Source of the DNA: an uncultured Clostridia bacterium
GTDB lineage: Bacteria; Bacillota_A; Clostridia; Peptostreptococcales; Anaerovoracaceae
Length of the DNA: 9,751 nucleotides
NCBI GenBank assembly: GCA_945873875.1
Contig: CAMCER010000015.1
Span: 1-9,751 of the forward strand
Reading direction: 5' to 3'
In this document: piece by piece, positions 1-6,837 of the stretch
How the letters are laid out: each line of letters starts with the position of its first letter
How positions within the stretch are numbered: position 1 is the first letter of the stretch
Made by a program: the position numbers and the translations under genes
Notes under the pieces: generated by a model
What the model was told of the DNA's origin: nothing
What the model saw: the letters and a program-made list of their open reading frames with translations, nothing else
The model's database searches: none

Positions 1-113
1 CTGTTGACGGACTCACCATGCAGCAGATAAAAGAGATCAAAGCGCCGGCACTGATCGCAATGGCAGTATTCTTCGGTAAAGCGAGACTTTTAGACAACTT
101 TTTCATAGAGTGA
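1..113 (+). CDS. panC: Pantothenate synthetase, C-terminal end (partial)
   Basis: Only the last 36 codons are in the window, in the frame starting at base 3 and stopping at TGA 111-113. The reading MQQIKEIKAPALIAMAVFFG followed by KARLLDNFFIE matches the usual tail of pantothenate synthetase, which joins pantoate and beta-alanine with ATP in the cytoplasm. panD, which makes the beta-alanine, begins 21 bases later on the same strand, and panC-panD adjacency is a common operon order. The catalytic HIGH-type region lies outside the window, so the call rests on the tail plus the neighbour. Confidence 0.85.
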   Translation, partial: VDGLTMQQIKEIKAPALIAMAVFFGKARLLDNFFIE

Positions 114-134
114 TAAGAGGAGGAATTTAAGAAA

Positions 135-575
135 ATGGAAATCGAGATGCTCCACAGCAAGATCCACAGAGTAACAGTCACACAGGCTGAGCCCGATTAC
201 GTAGGCAGCATAACCGTCGACCCCGATCTTCTTGAAGCTGCAGGGATGCTTGAATACCAGAAGGTCCAGGTAGTAGACATCAACAACGGCTCACGTCTTG
301 ACACATACACCATCTGCGGTGAAAAAGGAAGCGGCGTCATCTGCCTGAACGGCGCAGCGGCCCGTCTGGTCAACGTAGGCGACAAAGCCATCATCATGGC
401 TTATGCTTCACTGTCACCGGCAGACGCCAAGGATTACAAGCCGACAGTCGTATTCGTCGATGATGACAACAAAATCACCCGCGTGGCCAAATACGAAAAA
501 TGCGGATGTTTCTATGAAGATGAAAAAGAATACATGGAAGACTTCATGCACGACGGGACGATCATAGAAGACTGA
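135..575 (+). CDS. panD: Aspartate 1-decarboxylase (pyruvoyl-dependent)
   Basis: PanD decarboxylates L-aspartate to beta-alanine for pantothenate and CoenzymeA synthesis; it is a cytoplasmic tetramer. The proenzyme cleaves itself at Gly24-Ser25 (seen in DYVGSITVD), turning Ser25 into the pyruvoyl cofactor and giving beta and alpha chains. Other residues known from the E. coli enzyme are at the expected places: Lys9, Arg54, Thr57, Tyr58, and Asn72 in the LNGAAAR motif. The start at 135 follows an AGAGGAGG site at 116-123 (11-base spacer), and keeps the cleavage site at residues 24-25 as in E. coli; Met5 would be too far from the ribosome site. At 146 residues it is about 20 longer than the E. 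coli protein. The extra tail, from about residue 123, is acidic with a CGC and several Asp/Glu. It forms an operon with panC upstream. Confidence 0.97.
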   Translation: MEIEMLHSKIHRVTVTQAEPDYVGSITVDPDLLEAAGMLEYQKVQVVDINNGSRLDTYTICGEKGSGVICLNGAAARLVNVGDKAIIMAYASLSPADAKDYKPTVVFVDDDNKITRVAKYEKCGCFYEDEKEYMEDFMHDGTIIED

Positions 576-620
576 TCACGACCTGTGAAGGCGCTTGCCT
601 TTGCAGGATGAAACTCTGAT

Positions 621-669
621 AAAAAGGCTCCTGCCAGCGATCATTTCAGATCAAAGCATGAGCCTTTTT
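621..669. terminator. Hairpin terminator shared by convergent panD and hipA-like genes
   Basis: A perfect 10-bp inverted repeat, AAAAAGGCTC at 621-630 and GAGCCTTTTT at 660-669, flanks a 29-base loop. Inside the loop two GATC words can pair. On the plus strand the right arm ends in a T-rich run, as needed after panD (stop at 575). On the minus strand the other arm also ends in TTTTT, so it can work both ways. The stop codon of the minus-strand kinase gene (641-643) lies inside the loop, so the hairpin overlaps that gene's end. Confidence 0.7.
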
Positions 670-1792
670 CTATTCTTTCCAGTTTCTTTTTATATAATCT
701 GCAGACATGTTTTATGTGCGCGCTGCCCGTTGTGCTGTCTTTGCTGTAAAGTTCTTCTATCTTCTCCACAGGAAGAGCTTTTTCAAGACTGCATACGCCC
801 CGGTCTGTTACCAGCTGAAGCTGCTTTCTTTCTGTCTCTTCAAAACTATTGATCTGTATGTCATCTATCTCCTGTTCACTGTATGGGACCACTCTGCCGC
901 CGCCAAAGGCCTGTCCTGTATCAAAAATCGGTGCCATCCTGATAAACTTCATTGAATCTGCATTTCGCAGGACACCGAGGTTGTCCATATGTCTGTCAAC
1001 ATTAGAAAGCATATAATCTGACATTATCTGATAATCCAGATCTCTTCTGAACTGCTCAGCATCGATCCCGTGTTCTTCCGCTGTCTGGATCAGGAATTCC
1101 AGAACTGGCATTCCATTGGGTTTTTTCTTTGATGTCAAAATGGCATTTGCGGAGACGAACTCAACTTCATTGCTGGTAAACGCCTCACAGCAGCAGCCGT
1201 AATCATATTCTTTACCTTTTACGCGAATGAGTTTATAGTCAGTATAATTATCATATCGCTGGCTTTTATGGAACTGTGATGCGACCACCTCATTTATGCT
1301 TTCATAAGAGTGATTCCCGTGATTGCCCTTTATCAGGACCCTCTTTCCCTTCCGTATCACCCAGCTTTTTTCAAGTTCACCTTTCAGCGAACTGTTTGGG
1401 GAACAGCTGACCGCTTCGTTCATGTCTGTCCAGGCCCCTGTAAGCAGATTTTCACTGAAGTCATTATCAAAGAGCTGCACATCATTCCATCTGAGACCCG
1501 AATCCACCGGTCTGACCCAGTAGCAGTCTGTCATGCTCAGTCCCAGATTCCTGAGCAGGAATTCGCCAGTATCTGCAAGCCCTCTTGCCTTGAGTATTTC
1601 CGAGATCCGCCCCTGGCTCACCGGTACTTTTCTGTTTTGCCACCATCTTCTGATGTGATCTGGATAAATACTGTATTCCAAAGGCGCCAGTTCTCTGTTT
1701 CTGAACCTCTTCGAATATGATATCATCATGCCGTCTTCAGACATTTCACAAAGTGTTATGACATCGTCTTTTCTCATTAAATAGTATTCCAT
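641..1792 (-). CDS. HipA-like protein kinase (putative toxin of a HipBA-type module)
   Basis: This 383-residue protein has the catalytic signature of the HipA kinase fold. SNVDRHMDN near residues 263-271 is the catalytic loop (Asp266, His268, Asn271), and PIFDTG near 288-293 is the DFG-like metal-binding Asp291. Earlier, SPNSSLKGELEKSW at 131-144 sits where HipA has its glycine-rich P-loop, and VLIKGN supplies a candidate ATP-contact lysine, Lys155. Known HipA toxins phosphorylate glutamyl-tRNA synthetase and stop translation; the target here cannot be read from sequence. The N-terminal 120 residues do not resemble the usual HipA N-subdomain 1 and are not recognised. The ATG at 1792 follows an AAGGAGA site at 1797-1803, and the stop of the upstream HTH gene is 11 bases away, so the two are co-transcribed. 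By eye it is richer in A/T than the transporter genes. A non-toxin signalling kinase is possible. Confidence 0.82.
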   Translation of the reverse strand: MEYYLMRKDDVITLCEMSEDGMMISYSKRFRNRELAPLEYSIYPDHIRRWWQNRKVPVSQGRISEILKARGLADTGEFLLRNLGLSMTDCYWVRPVDSGLRWNDVQLFDNDFSENLLTGAWTDMNEAVSCSPNSSLKGELEKSWVIRKGKRVLIKGNHGNHSYESINEVVASQFHKSQRYDNYTDYKLIRVKGKEYDYGCCCEAFTSNEVEFVSANAILTSKKKPNGMPVLEFLIQTAEEHGIDAEQFRRDLDYQIMSDYMLSNVDRHMDNLGVLRNADSMKFIRMAPIFDTGQAFGGGRVVPYSEQEIDDIQINSFEETERKQLQLVTDRGVCSLEKALPVEKIEELYSKDSTTGSAHIKHVCRLYKKKLERIEKGSCFDLK

Positions 1793-1803
1793 GCCGTCTC
1801 CTT

Positions 1804-2244
1804 TTATTCCTTATCCGTCTCATCACCAAAGGCTTCCATCCGGCGCTGTCTGATATAATCCTCACTTCTCCAGGCAGCTATCTCATCAATATAAAAGGAA
1901 CTGTCCTCACTGATTTTGCAAAGTCGTATTTCCACAGGCCCCCCGTCATATTCAAAATTAGCATAGTATGATTTATTCTTTACAGCGATACTGGTCTCTA
2001 TACCGTATGAATTGCGCGTTATCTGCTCTTCTCTGCTGCACATCTGATATGCCTCATCCATGGTAATGTTCAACGCTCTGGAAACACTGAACAAAAGCCC
2101 GGCCTTGCAGTTTTCTGCACGTACTTTCCCGTTTACCAGATCGTTCAGTGTGCTGTAAGGGACCCCTGTTTCCTTTGCCAGCGCATATACAGATATACCC
2201 CGTTTTTTCAGATGCGCTTTGAGCATCTGCTTTCCTTTTTCCAT
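1804..2244 (-). CDS. HipB-like XRE-family HTH regulator (putative antitoxin)
   Basis: From the ATG at 2244 the protein is 146 residues. Residues about 7-65 form an XRE/Cro-type helix-turn-helix (LKKRGISVYALAKETGVPYS followed by TLNDLVNGK, then ALNITMDEAYQM). Residues about 75-146 are a second domain with aromatic strands (NKSYYANFEYDGGPVEIRL) and a charged tail (WRSEDYIRQRR) that I cannot name; it may contact the kinase. The frame is open upstream to 2469, but that stretch reads through the terminator and tRNA-Leu gene, so it is not coding. The ATG at 2244 has GGTGGAGG about 10 bases upstream and a consensus promoter just beyond, which decides the start. Paired with the HipA-like gene 11 bases downstream, it probably represses its own operon through the palindrome at 2268-2287 and may restrain the kinase, as HipB does. 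Confidence 0.85.
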   Translation of the reverse strand: MEKGKQMLKAHLKKRGISVYALAKETGVPYSTLNDLVNGKVRAENCKAGLLFSVSRALNITMDEAYQMCSREEQITRNSYGIETSIAVKNKSYYANFEYDGGPVEIRLCKISEDSSFYIDEIAAWRSEDYIRQRRMEAFGDETDKE

Positions 2245-2265
2245 ATGACAACTGCCTCCACCTGC

Positions 2266-2295
2266 ATTATACCGCTGCAGCGGTATATCAGTCAA
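2266..2295 (-). promoter_or_regulatory. Promoter of the hipB/hipA-like operon
   Basis: On the minus strand TTGACT (2290-2295) and TATAAT (2266-2271) are separated by 18 bases, a near-consensus sigma-A promoter. The start codon at 2244 lies about 21 bases past the -10, leaving a short leader that is mostly ribosome site. The promoter lies downstream of the tRNA-Leu terminator, so the module is transcribed independently of the tRNA gene. Confidence 0.85.
2268..2287. promoter_or_regulatory. Palindromic operator inside the hipB-like promoter
   Basis: A perfect 20-bp palindrome, TATACC-GCTGCAGC-GGTATA, fills the spacer between -35 and -10 and covers most of the -10 box. The spacing resembles the E. 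coli HipB operator consensus TATCC-N8-GGATA (established knowledge). A second half-site, GCGGTATAT at 2315-2323, repeats 2280-2288 exactly, 35 bases upstream of it in the transcription sense. Its mirror arm is absent. A repressor dimer bound here would block RNA polymerase; the HTH gene it precedes is the obvious candidate. Confidence 0.75.
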
Positions 2296-2357
2296 GACAT
2301 GGCTGGTTTCTACTGCGGTATATTGATCATCAGGAGGCGCACGGTTTTTCAATATGA

Positions 2358-2386
2358 AAAAAGAGAGGCCATCAGCCTCTCTTTTT
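2358..2386 (-). terminator. Rho-independent terminator after tRNA-Leu
   Basis: A 12-bp perfect stem, AAAAAGAGAGGC (2358-2369) with GCCTCTCTTTTT (2375-2386), closes a 5-base loop. On the minus strand the stem ends in a run of Ts. It begins 3 bases after the tRNA 3' CCA. No clear terminator is seen between the secreted-protein gene (stop at 2555) and the tRNA, so it may also end read-through from that operon. Confidence 0.9.
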
Positions 2387-2388
2387 AT

Positions 2389-2475
2389 TGGTGCGGATGA
2401 AAGGATTCGAACCTTCATGAAATTGCTTTCACACGGACCTGAACCGTGCGCGTCTGCCAGTTCCGCCACATCCGC
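2389..2475 (-). tRNA. tRNA-Leu (anticodon CAG)
   Basis: Read on the minus strand, the 7-bp acceptor stem is GCGGATG with CATCCGC, followed by the discriminator A and an encoded CCA. The anticodon stem CACGG/CCGTG holds the loop TTCAGGT, giving anticodon CAG, which reads CUG leucine codons. A long variable arm (TGAAA-gcaa-TTTCA) is the class II feature expected of tRNA-Leu. The T-arm is GAAGG-TTCGAAT-CCTTT. The D-loop contains TGGCAGACGCG. Confidence 0.97.
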
Positions 2476-2481
2476 ATATGC

Positions 2482-2497
2482 GCATCTTTAAAGATGC
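2482..2497. repeat. Perfect 16-bp palindrome in the tRNA-Leu 5' leader
   Basis: GCATCTTTAAAGATGC is fully self-complementary and sits between the likely transcription start (near 2500) and the tRNA 5' end (2475). It adjoins a second palindrome, CGCATATGCG at 2473-2482, which overlaps the mature 5' end. The leader RNA could fold into a short hairpin just ahead of the RNase P cut, or the DNA could be a protein site. Confidence 0.6.
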
Positions 2498-2506
2498 AAC
2501 ACTAAT

Positions 2507-2535
2507 ATAATAAAGGTATCGATTGCTTTTGTCAA
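2507..2535 (-). promoter_or_regulatory. Promoter of tRNA-Leu
   Basis: On the minus strand TTGACA (2530-2535) and TATTAT (2507-2512) are separated by 17 bases, a near-consensus sigma-A promoter. The -35 lies in a small inverted repeat, GATTG-N7-CAATC. The mature tRNA begins about 32 bases beyond the -10. Confidence 0.8.
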
Positions 2536-2554
2536 TCATATTTCCTTCGGTTTT

Positions 2555-4555
2555 TTACTGGTCTTTAGCTGACGGGTCTGTCTTGTAGATGAACTTGACT
2601 TTTCCGTTCATACCGTCTGCAAGTCTGGTGAATGTGTTATACTGTTTCGCCGCATTCACCATGGCCTGTATCTTTCCAGCTGCGCCTTTGATATTGTTGT
2701 TGTAGATGTCGACCAGTTTCTTAATGCCCTGCTGATAGAACTGGCTCATGCCTCTGGAAAGCTCTTTTGATCCTTCCGCAAGTTTCGAGAGCCCTTTTAC
2801 CAGCTGCGGCGTTCCCGCGCTTATGGTGGAGGCTCCGCCTGAAAGCTCTTCAGCCCCCTCTTTCAGTTTCTTCTGACCCTTGGTCAGCTCTTCCGTTGAG
2901 GAAGCAAGCTTGTCTGCGCCTTCTGAAAGCTTGCTGCTTCCGCCGGCTGCAGTTGACAGATTAGTCGAAAGTGAAGATGCTCCGTCGGCTATCTTTTTAG
3001 CCCCGTCTGCCAGAGTCCCCTTCTGTCCTGATTTTCCTATGCTTGCATCAAGCTGCGCGGTGCCTGCTTTAAGAGCTGCGGTCCCGTTTTTCACGGTCCC
3101 TTCTGTCTTGCCGTCTGTGAACTGTGATTTCAGAGCGCTCTGTCCGTCTATGGAGCCCTGGATATACTGGGCTGCTCCCTGAAGAGCTGCCTTTGACTGC
3201 TCGCTGAGGCCCGGATCTTTCAGGGCTGCATTGATGTATTCCAGAGCCTGGCTGTCAGCACCTGTTATTTTGTCGATGGAGCCTGCGATCTGGCTGAGTC
3301 CTGAATCAAGGCCTGCTGCTCCTGCGGCGAGCTGTGCCGTCGAAGGCTTCAGCTGGTCGCGGATGGATTTGTAAAGGGATGATGCCCCTGTGCTCAGATC
3401 TCCTGAGCCCGATGATATGGCAGAAAGGCCGTCACTGAGTTCTGAGACCTTGCCTGCAAAAGTGCCTGCGCCGTCAGACAGTTTGCTGCTTCCGTTATAC
3501 GCCGCCTTCGTTCCGTCCTTCAGCTTCTCTGCGCCCTTTGCCAGACTGCTGAGGGCGTCTTCCATCCTGCCGGAGCTGCTGTAGACCGTGTTGAGACCCT
3601 TAGCCAGCTCATCAGAGCCGCTGGTGAGTTTGCTGCCTGCGCTGTCCAGACTGTTTATCTTTGAATCTATGGAGCCTGTATCGAGTCCTGACAGATCAAG
3701 GTCTTCAAAGAAGTCATTGGTGACCATGGTCATGATGTAGTCCAGTGAGAAATCCTCGGCGTAGGCTTTCACCTCCACCTGTCCGGGCAGATCTTCTGAG
3801 CCTTCCATGTCAAGACTTTCTGCCATACCCGGAAGAGCCGTTCCAATGATCACCTGCCGGTCCCCGTCGTCGACGACTTTGCCGTTGGTCACTTCGGCGT
3901 TCCTGAAGTTTTCATTGTCCAGGATCATGCCTGTCATAGCCACGAAAGGAACGCAGACCTCATAGGTCTTTCCGTCCACTGTCTCTGTGACTTTAGTGTG
4001 GTTCTCATATTTAATGACGATCTTCACATCGCCGCTTTTTCCCTGGATGTCTTTTCCGCTTATCTTTTTCCCGTCCAGATAATATGATATGTCAAGAGTC
4101 ACCGGAAGAGGCCTGCTGGTCTTTCCCTGGTAGTAGATGTCGCTGCCGTCAGCTGCCCAGTTGAGAAGATCTTCAGTCTCCTTAGTGAATTTCTCATCAC
4201 CTTTGACGTTCTTTATGTCTTTAAGATCTGACTTGTCGTGGATGTTGTCTTTAGCGTCGCTGTTGACCAGATGCTCGCTGACTACGGCTTCTTTTCTGGT
4301 GCCGTCAGCTCTGGTTATGACGTAGACCGTCTCGTCCTTGGTTACTGCCGCGGTGTTTTCCGAAGACGAACCCAGTCCGCCTGACGCGCTGCTCGCAGGT
4401 CCGCTGAGTATGCCTTCCAGGTCTCCCTCATCATCTGCATAGACGGGTGCGCTCTGAGCTGCCCCTGAGATGGCAAATGCCGCTGTCATGATAAATGCCG
4501 TGACAAAGGCGGCAGCCTTTCTTCTTTTCTTCTGTCTCATGTGTCTGCTGAACAT
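2555..4555 (-). CDS. Secreted YhgE-like protein with xxxLxxG heptad repeats
   Basis: This 666-residue protein starts with a basic stretch (RQKKRRK) and a hydrophobic core at about 14-36, ending PVYA-DD, a good signal peptidase site near residue 40. Residues about 75-290 form a beta-rich ectodomain (YVITRADG; SDIYYQG; GKSGDVKIVIKYEN; FVAMTGMILDNENF). Residues about 298-605 are dominated by repeats of the form xxxLxxG (SSKLSDGA, AEKLKDGT, SSKLSEGA, QKKLKEGA, SKELSRGM), the pattern known as the X-X-X-Leu-X-X-Gly heptad repeat of YhgE/Pip proteins, predicted to form long coiled coils. The tail ends KVKFIYKTDPS with no second membrane segment, unlike classic YhgE/Pip. It lies 41 bases after the MMPL gene, with AGGAAGGA before the ATG at 4555. 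It probably works outside the membrane with that transporter; its exact job is unknown. Confidence 0.85.
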   Translation of the reverse strand: MFSRHMRQKKRRKAAAFVTAFIMTAAFAISGAAQSAPVYADDEGDLEGILSGPASSASGGLGSSSENTAAVTKDETVYVITRADGTRKEAVVSEHLVNSDAKDNIHDKSDLKDIKNVKGDEKFTKETEDLLNWAADGSDIYYQGKTSRPLPVTLDISYYLDGKKISGKDIQGKSGDVKIVIKYENHTKVTETVDGKTYEVCVPFVAMTGMILDNENFRNAEVTNGKVVDDGDRQVIIGTALPGMAESLDMEGSEDLPGQVEVKAYAEDFSLDYIMTMVTNDFFEDLDLSGLDTGSIDSKINSLDSAGSKLTSGSDELAKGLNTVYSSSGRMEDALSSLAKGAEKLKDGTKAAYNGSSKLSDGAGTFAGKVSELSDGLSAISSGSGDLSTGASSLYKSIRDQLKPSTAQLAAGAAGLDSGLSQIAGSIDKITGADSQALEYINAALKDPGLSEQSKAALQGAAQYIQGSIDGQSALKSQFTDGKTEGTVKNGTAALKAGTAQLDASIGKSGQKGTLADGAKKIADGASSLSTNLSTAAGGSSKLSEGADKLASSTEELTKGQKKLKEGAEELSGGASTISAGTPQLVKGLSKLAEGSKELSRGMSQFYQQGIKKLVDIYNNNIKGAAGKIQAMVNAAKQYNTFTRLADGMNGKVKFIYKTDPSAKDQ

Positions 4556-4569
4556 ATCTGTTCCTTCCT

Positions 4570-4587
4570 GCCGGCCGGGCCGGCCGC
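4570..4587. repeat. GC-only inverted repeat between the transporter and secreted-protein genes
   Basis: The run CCGGCCGGGCCGGCCGC, directly upstream of the secreted protein's ribosome site, can fold as GCCGGC (4570-4575) with GCCGGC (4579-4584), or as CGGCCG with CGGCCG shifted by two bases. On the minus strand it is not followed by Ts, so it is not a normal terminator for the operon. It may be an RNA stability or processing hairpin. Confidence 0.4.
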
Positions 4588-4596
4588 TTTTTTCTG

Positions 4597-6717
4597 TTAT
4601 TTCCGGCTTCCCTCTGCTGCGGCTTCTGCCACGGGCTTCACGCCCGTATCCTTTATTCCTCGCATGCCTGATGTAGTCTTTATTATGATCCTGTCAAAGA
4701 GCAGGAACATGGACGGCAGTATAAATATTACTGCCAGCATGCTTATTATGGCGCCTCTTGCCATGAGCCCGCAGAGCGAGCTGATTATATCTATATCCGA
4801 GTAGAGCCCTACGCCGAAAGAGGCTGCGAAAAATCCCAGGGCACTGACTATTATGGACGGCATTGATCTCATGTGGGCGATCTTCACTGCCTCGTGCTTT
4901 TCCTTTCCCATGATCCTTTCAGCCTTGTACCTGGTAGTCATGAGTATGGCGTAATCCACCGTGGCGCCAAGCTGTATGGTGCTTATGCATATGGATGCGA
5001 TGAAAGGAAGCTCGGTGCCGGTGTAGGCCGGTATCCCCATGTTTATGAATATGGCCAGTTCTATCACCGCCACCAGTATGAACGGCAGTGATACAGATCT
5101 GAGCACGAAAGCGATTATCAGGAAAATGGCCAGTATAGATACCAGACTTACGATCCTGAAGTCTCTGTCCGTGATGGAGATCAGGTCTCTGGTGCAGGCG
5201 GCCTCTCCGATCAGCATGCCGTTTTTATCGTATTTCTTTATGACCTTTGTCAGCTGGTCTACCTGACGGTTCTCCTCATCGGTGGCCACTTTATAGTCCG
5301 AGCCAATGACAAGGAGCTGGTATTTGTCCCCCTTTACGGCTTCAAGGCCCTTGTCAGGCAGCATCTCTTCGGGCACTGCAGGGCCCAGAAGTTTAGCGTA
5401 TCCAAGGGTGTATTTCACCCCGTCCACCTTCTCCATGTCGCTGCAGAGAGCCTTGACGTCGCTGGCTTCCATGTCCGTGTCCACCAGCGCCATGTGAGTG
5501 GTGCTTATATTGAATTCGTCCGCCAGCTTGTCGTTGGCCACTGCGAACGGCAGAGTATGCGGGACGCTTTTGTCCAGGTTATAGTAGACATCCGTGTGGA
5601 AGTATCCCCATGCAGCCGGGATGAGCAGCACAATGAAGATCACCGCGAAGATGCCAGGCTTTTTCGATACCACTGAAGATACTCTGCTCAGTTTTGGCAT
5701 AAGGCTCCTGTGTCTGGTGCGCAGGATGGGCTTTTCGAAAGTCAGTATCATGGCCGGAAGCAGAGTCACGCTGCCCAGAACGCCCAGAAGCACTCCCTTG
5801 GCCATTACAAGTCCCAGGTCCAGTCCCAGAGTGAACGTCATGAAACAAAGGGCCAGGAATCCTGCGATAGTCGTCACTGAACTTCCCGTCACAGATGTGA
5901 TGGTGTTTGCGATGGCGTGGCTCATGGCCTCTTCTCTGTCTCTTCCTAAATGCTTCCGCTGCTCCTGATAGCTGTGCCACAGGAATATGGAATAGTCCAT
6001 AGTAACTCCCAGCTGCAGCACCGCGCTGAGGGCTTTGGTTATATACGAGATCTCGCCGAACATGACGTTGGAGCCCAGGTTATACAGTATCTCCATGCCG
6101 ATGCCGGCTATGAATATCACCGGTATCAGCCAGGAATCCATGAAGAGAGCTAGCACGATGCAGGCCAGGATCACTGCGATGAGAACGTATATAGGCTCTT
6201 CCTCTTCAGCTATGTTTTTCAGGTCGGTGACAAATGCGGACATGCCGCTGACAAAAGCCTGCTTATCGCCTATATCCCGTATCTCTTCTATAGCCTCCAG
6301 GCTCTCGTCTGCCGAGACCGAAGTGTCAAAGAATACCGCCATCAGGGTGGCGTCCCCTTCGTTGAAGGCATCGTAGTATTTATCCGGAAGCATCTCCAGA
6401 GGAACGCTTACGTCAAGAAGGCTGTCGTACCACAGAACAGTATCTACGTGATCCACTTTTTCTATTCTGCTTTTCAGCTCCGCCACATCTTTTTTATCCA
6501 TGCCCTCGACCATGACCATTGAAAAAGCGCCCTTGCCGAAGTCATTCAGCAGGATCTCTTCTCCTTTGACTGTCTCGATGGTCGTTGGCAGATATTTCAG
6601 GACATCGTAATTGATCCTTACGCTCATGATGCCCATCACTGACGGTATAAGCAGAAGAAAAGCGATAATCAGTATCGCCTTTCTGTATTTTGTTATTTTA
6701 CTGCCGAGTTTTAGCAT
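4597..6717 (-). CDS. MMPL/RND-family transporter
   Basis: At 706 residues this has the RND layout: TM1 at about 13-33, an outside loop (34-174), TM2-6 (about 176-327), TM7 (about 354-372), a second outside loop (373-520), and TM8-12 (about 522-675). Each half carries the family's proton-relay motif, GVTMDY at 237-242 and GATVDY at 584-589. Both outside loops contain VP(L/E)EMLPDK (105-112 and 448-455 region), a trace of the internal duplication typical of RND proteins. MMPL proteins use proton flow to export lipids or other hydrophobic compounds; the substrate is not evident here. The ATG at 6717 has AGAGGTG about 12 bases upstream. The secreted repeat protein follows 41 bases later, so they form an operon. 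A TetR gene lies upstream, separated by a terminator. Confidence 0.93.
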   Translation of the reverse strand: MLKLGSKITKYRKAILIIAFLLLIPSVMGIMSVRINYDVLKYLPTTIETVKGEEILLNDFGKGAFSMVMVEGMDKKDVAELKSRIEKVDHVDTVLWYDSLLDVSVPLEMLPDKYYDAFNEGDATLMAVFFDTSVSADESLEAIEEIRDIGDKQAFVSGMSAFVTDLKNIAEEEEPIYVLIAVILACIVLALFMDSWLIPVIFIAGIGMEILYNLGSNVMFGEISYITKALSAVLQLGVTMDYSIFLWHSYQEQRKHLGRDREEAMSHAIANTITSVTGSSVTTIAGFLALCFMTFTLGLDLGLVMAKGVLLGVLGSVTLLPAMILTFEKPILRTRHRSLMPKLSRVSSVVSKKPGIFAVIFIVLLIPAAWGYFHTDVYYNLDKSVPHTLPFAVANDKLADEFNISTTHMALVDTDMEASDVKALCSDMEKVDGVKYTLGYAKLLGPAVPEEMLPDKGLEAVKGDKYQLLVIGSDYKVATDEENRQVDQLTKVIKKYDKNGMLIGEAACTRDLISITDRDFRIVSLVSILAIFLIIAFVLRSVSLPFILVAVIELAIFINMGIPAYTGTELPFIASICISTIQLGATVDYAILMTTRYKAERIMGKEKHEAVKIAHMRSMPSIIVSALGFFAASFGVGLYSDIDIISSLCGLMARGAIISMLAVIFILPSMFLLFDRIIIKTTSGMRGIKDTGVKPVAEAAAEGSRK

Positions 6718-6795
6718 TTATATATCCGCACCTCTTTTTCAAACACACAACTGTATTCTATATCTGCCCGCTTCTGAAGCAAATAATCAATAAAA
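6718..6795 (-). promoter_or_regulatory. Probable promoter/operator region of the MMPL operon
   Basis: Because a terminator ends tetR transcription just upstream, the transporter needs a promoter here. A weak candidate is TTGCTT with TAGAAT on the minus strand, 16 bases apart. The short palindrome GCTTC-T-GAAGC at 6770-6780 overlaps this -35 and could be part of a TetR operator. Neither is strong enough to be sure. Confidence 0.35.
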
Positions 6796-6824
6796 GGCCT
6801 TTGCACAGTTTTTTTGCAAAGGCC
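6796..6824 (-). terminator. Rho-independent terminator after tetR
   Basis: GGCCTTTGCA (6796-6805) and TGCAAAGGCC (6815-6824) form a perfect 10-bp stem with a 9-base loop. On the minus strand it is followed by TTTTATT. It begins 13 bases after the tetR stop and separates that gene from the MMPL operon. Confidence 0.85.
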
Positions 6825-6837
6825 CGGTTTTGTTTAG

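Noticed and set aside
2245..2469. N-terminal extension of the HTH protein from an upstream ATG (MAELADAHGSGPCESNF...)
   Set aside because: This reading lies within the tRNA-Leu gene and its terminator; such a translation is a well-known artefact of tRNA-Leu genes. The promoter and ribosome site point to the ATG at 2244.
2389..2475. tRNA-Leu as an attachment site of an integrated element
   Set aside because: No integrase and no second copy of the tRNA 3' end was seen in the window.
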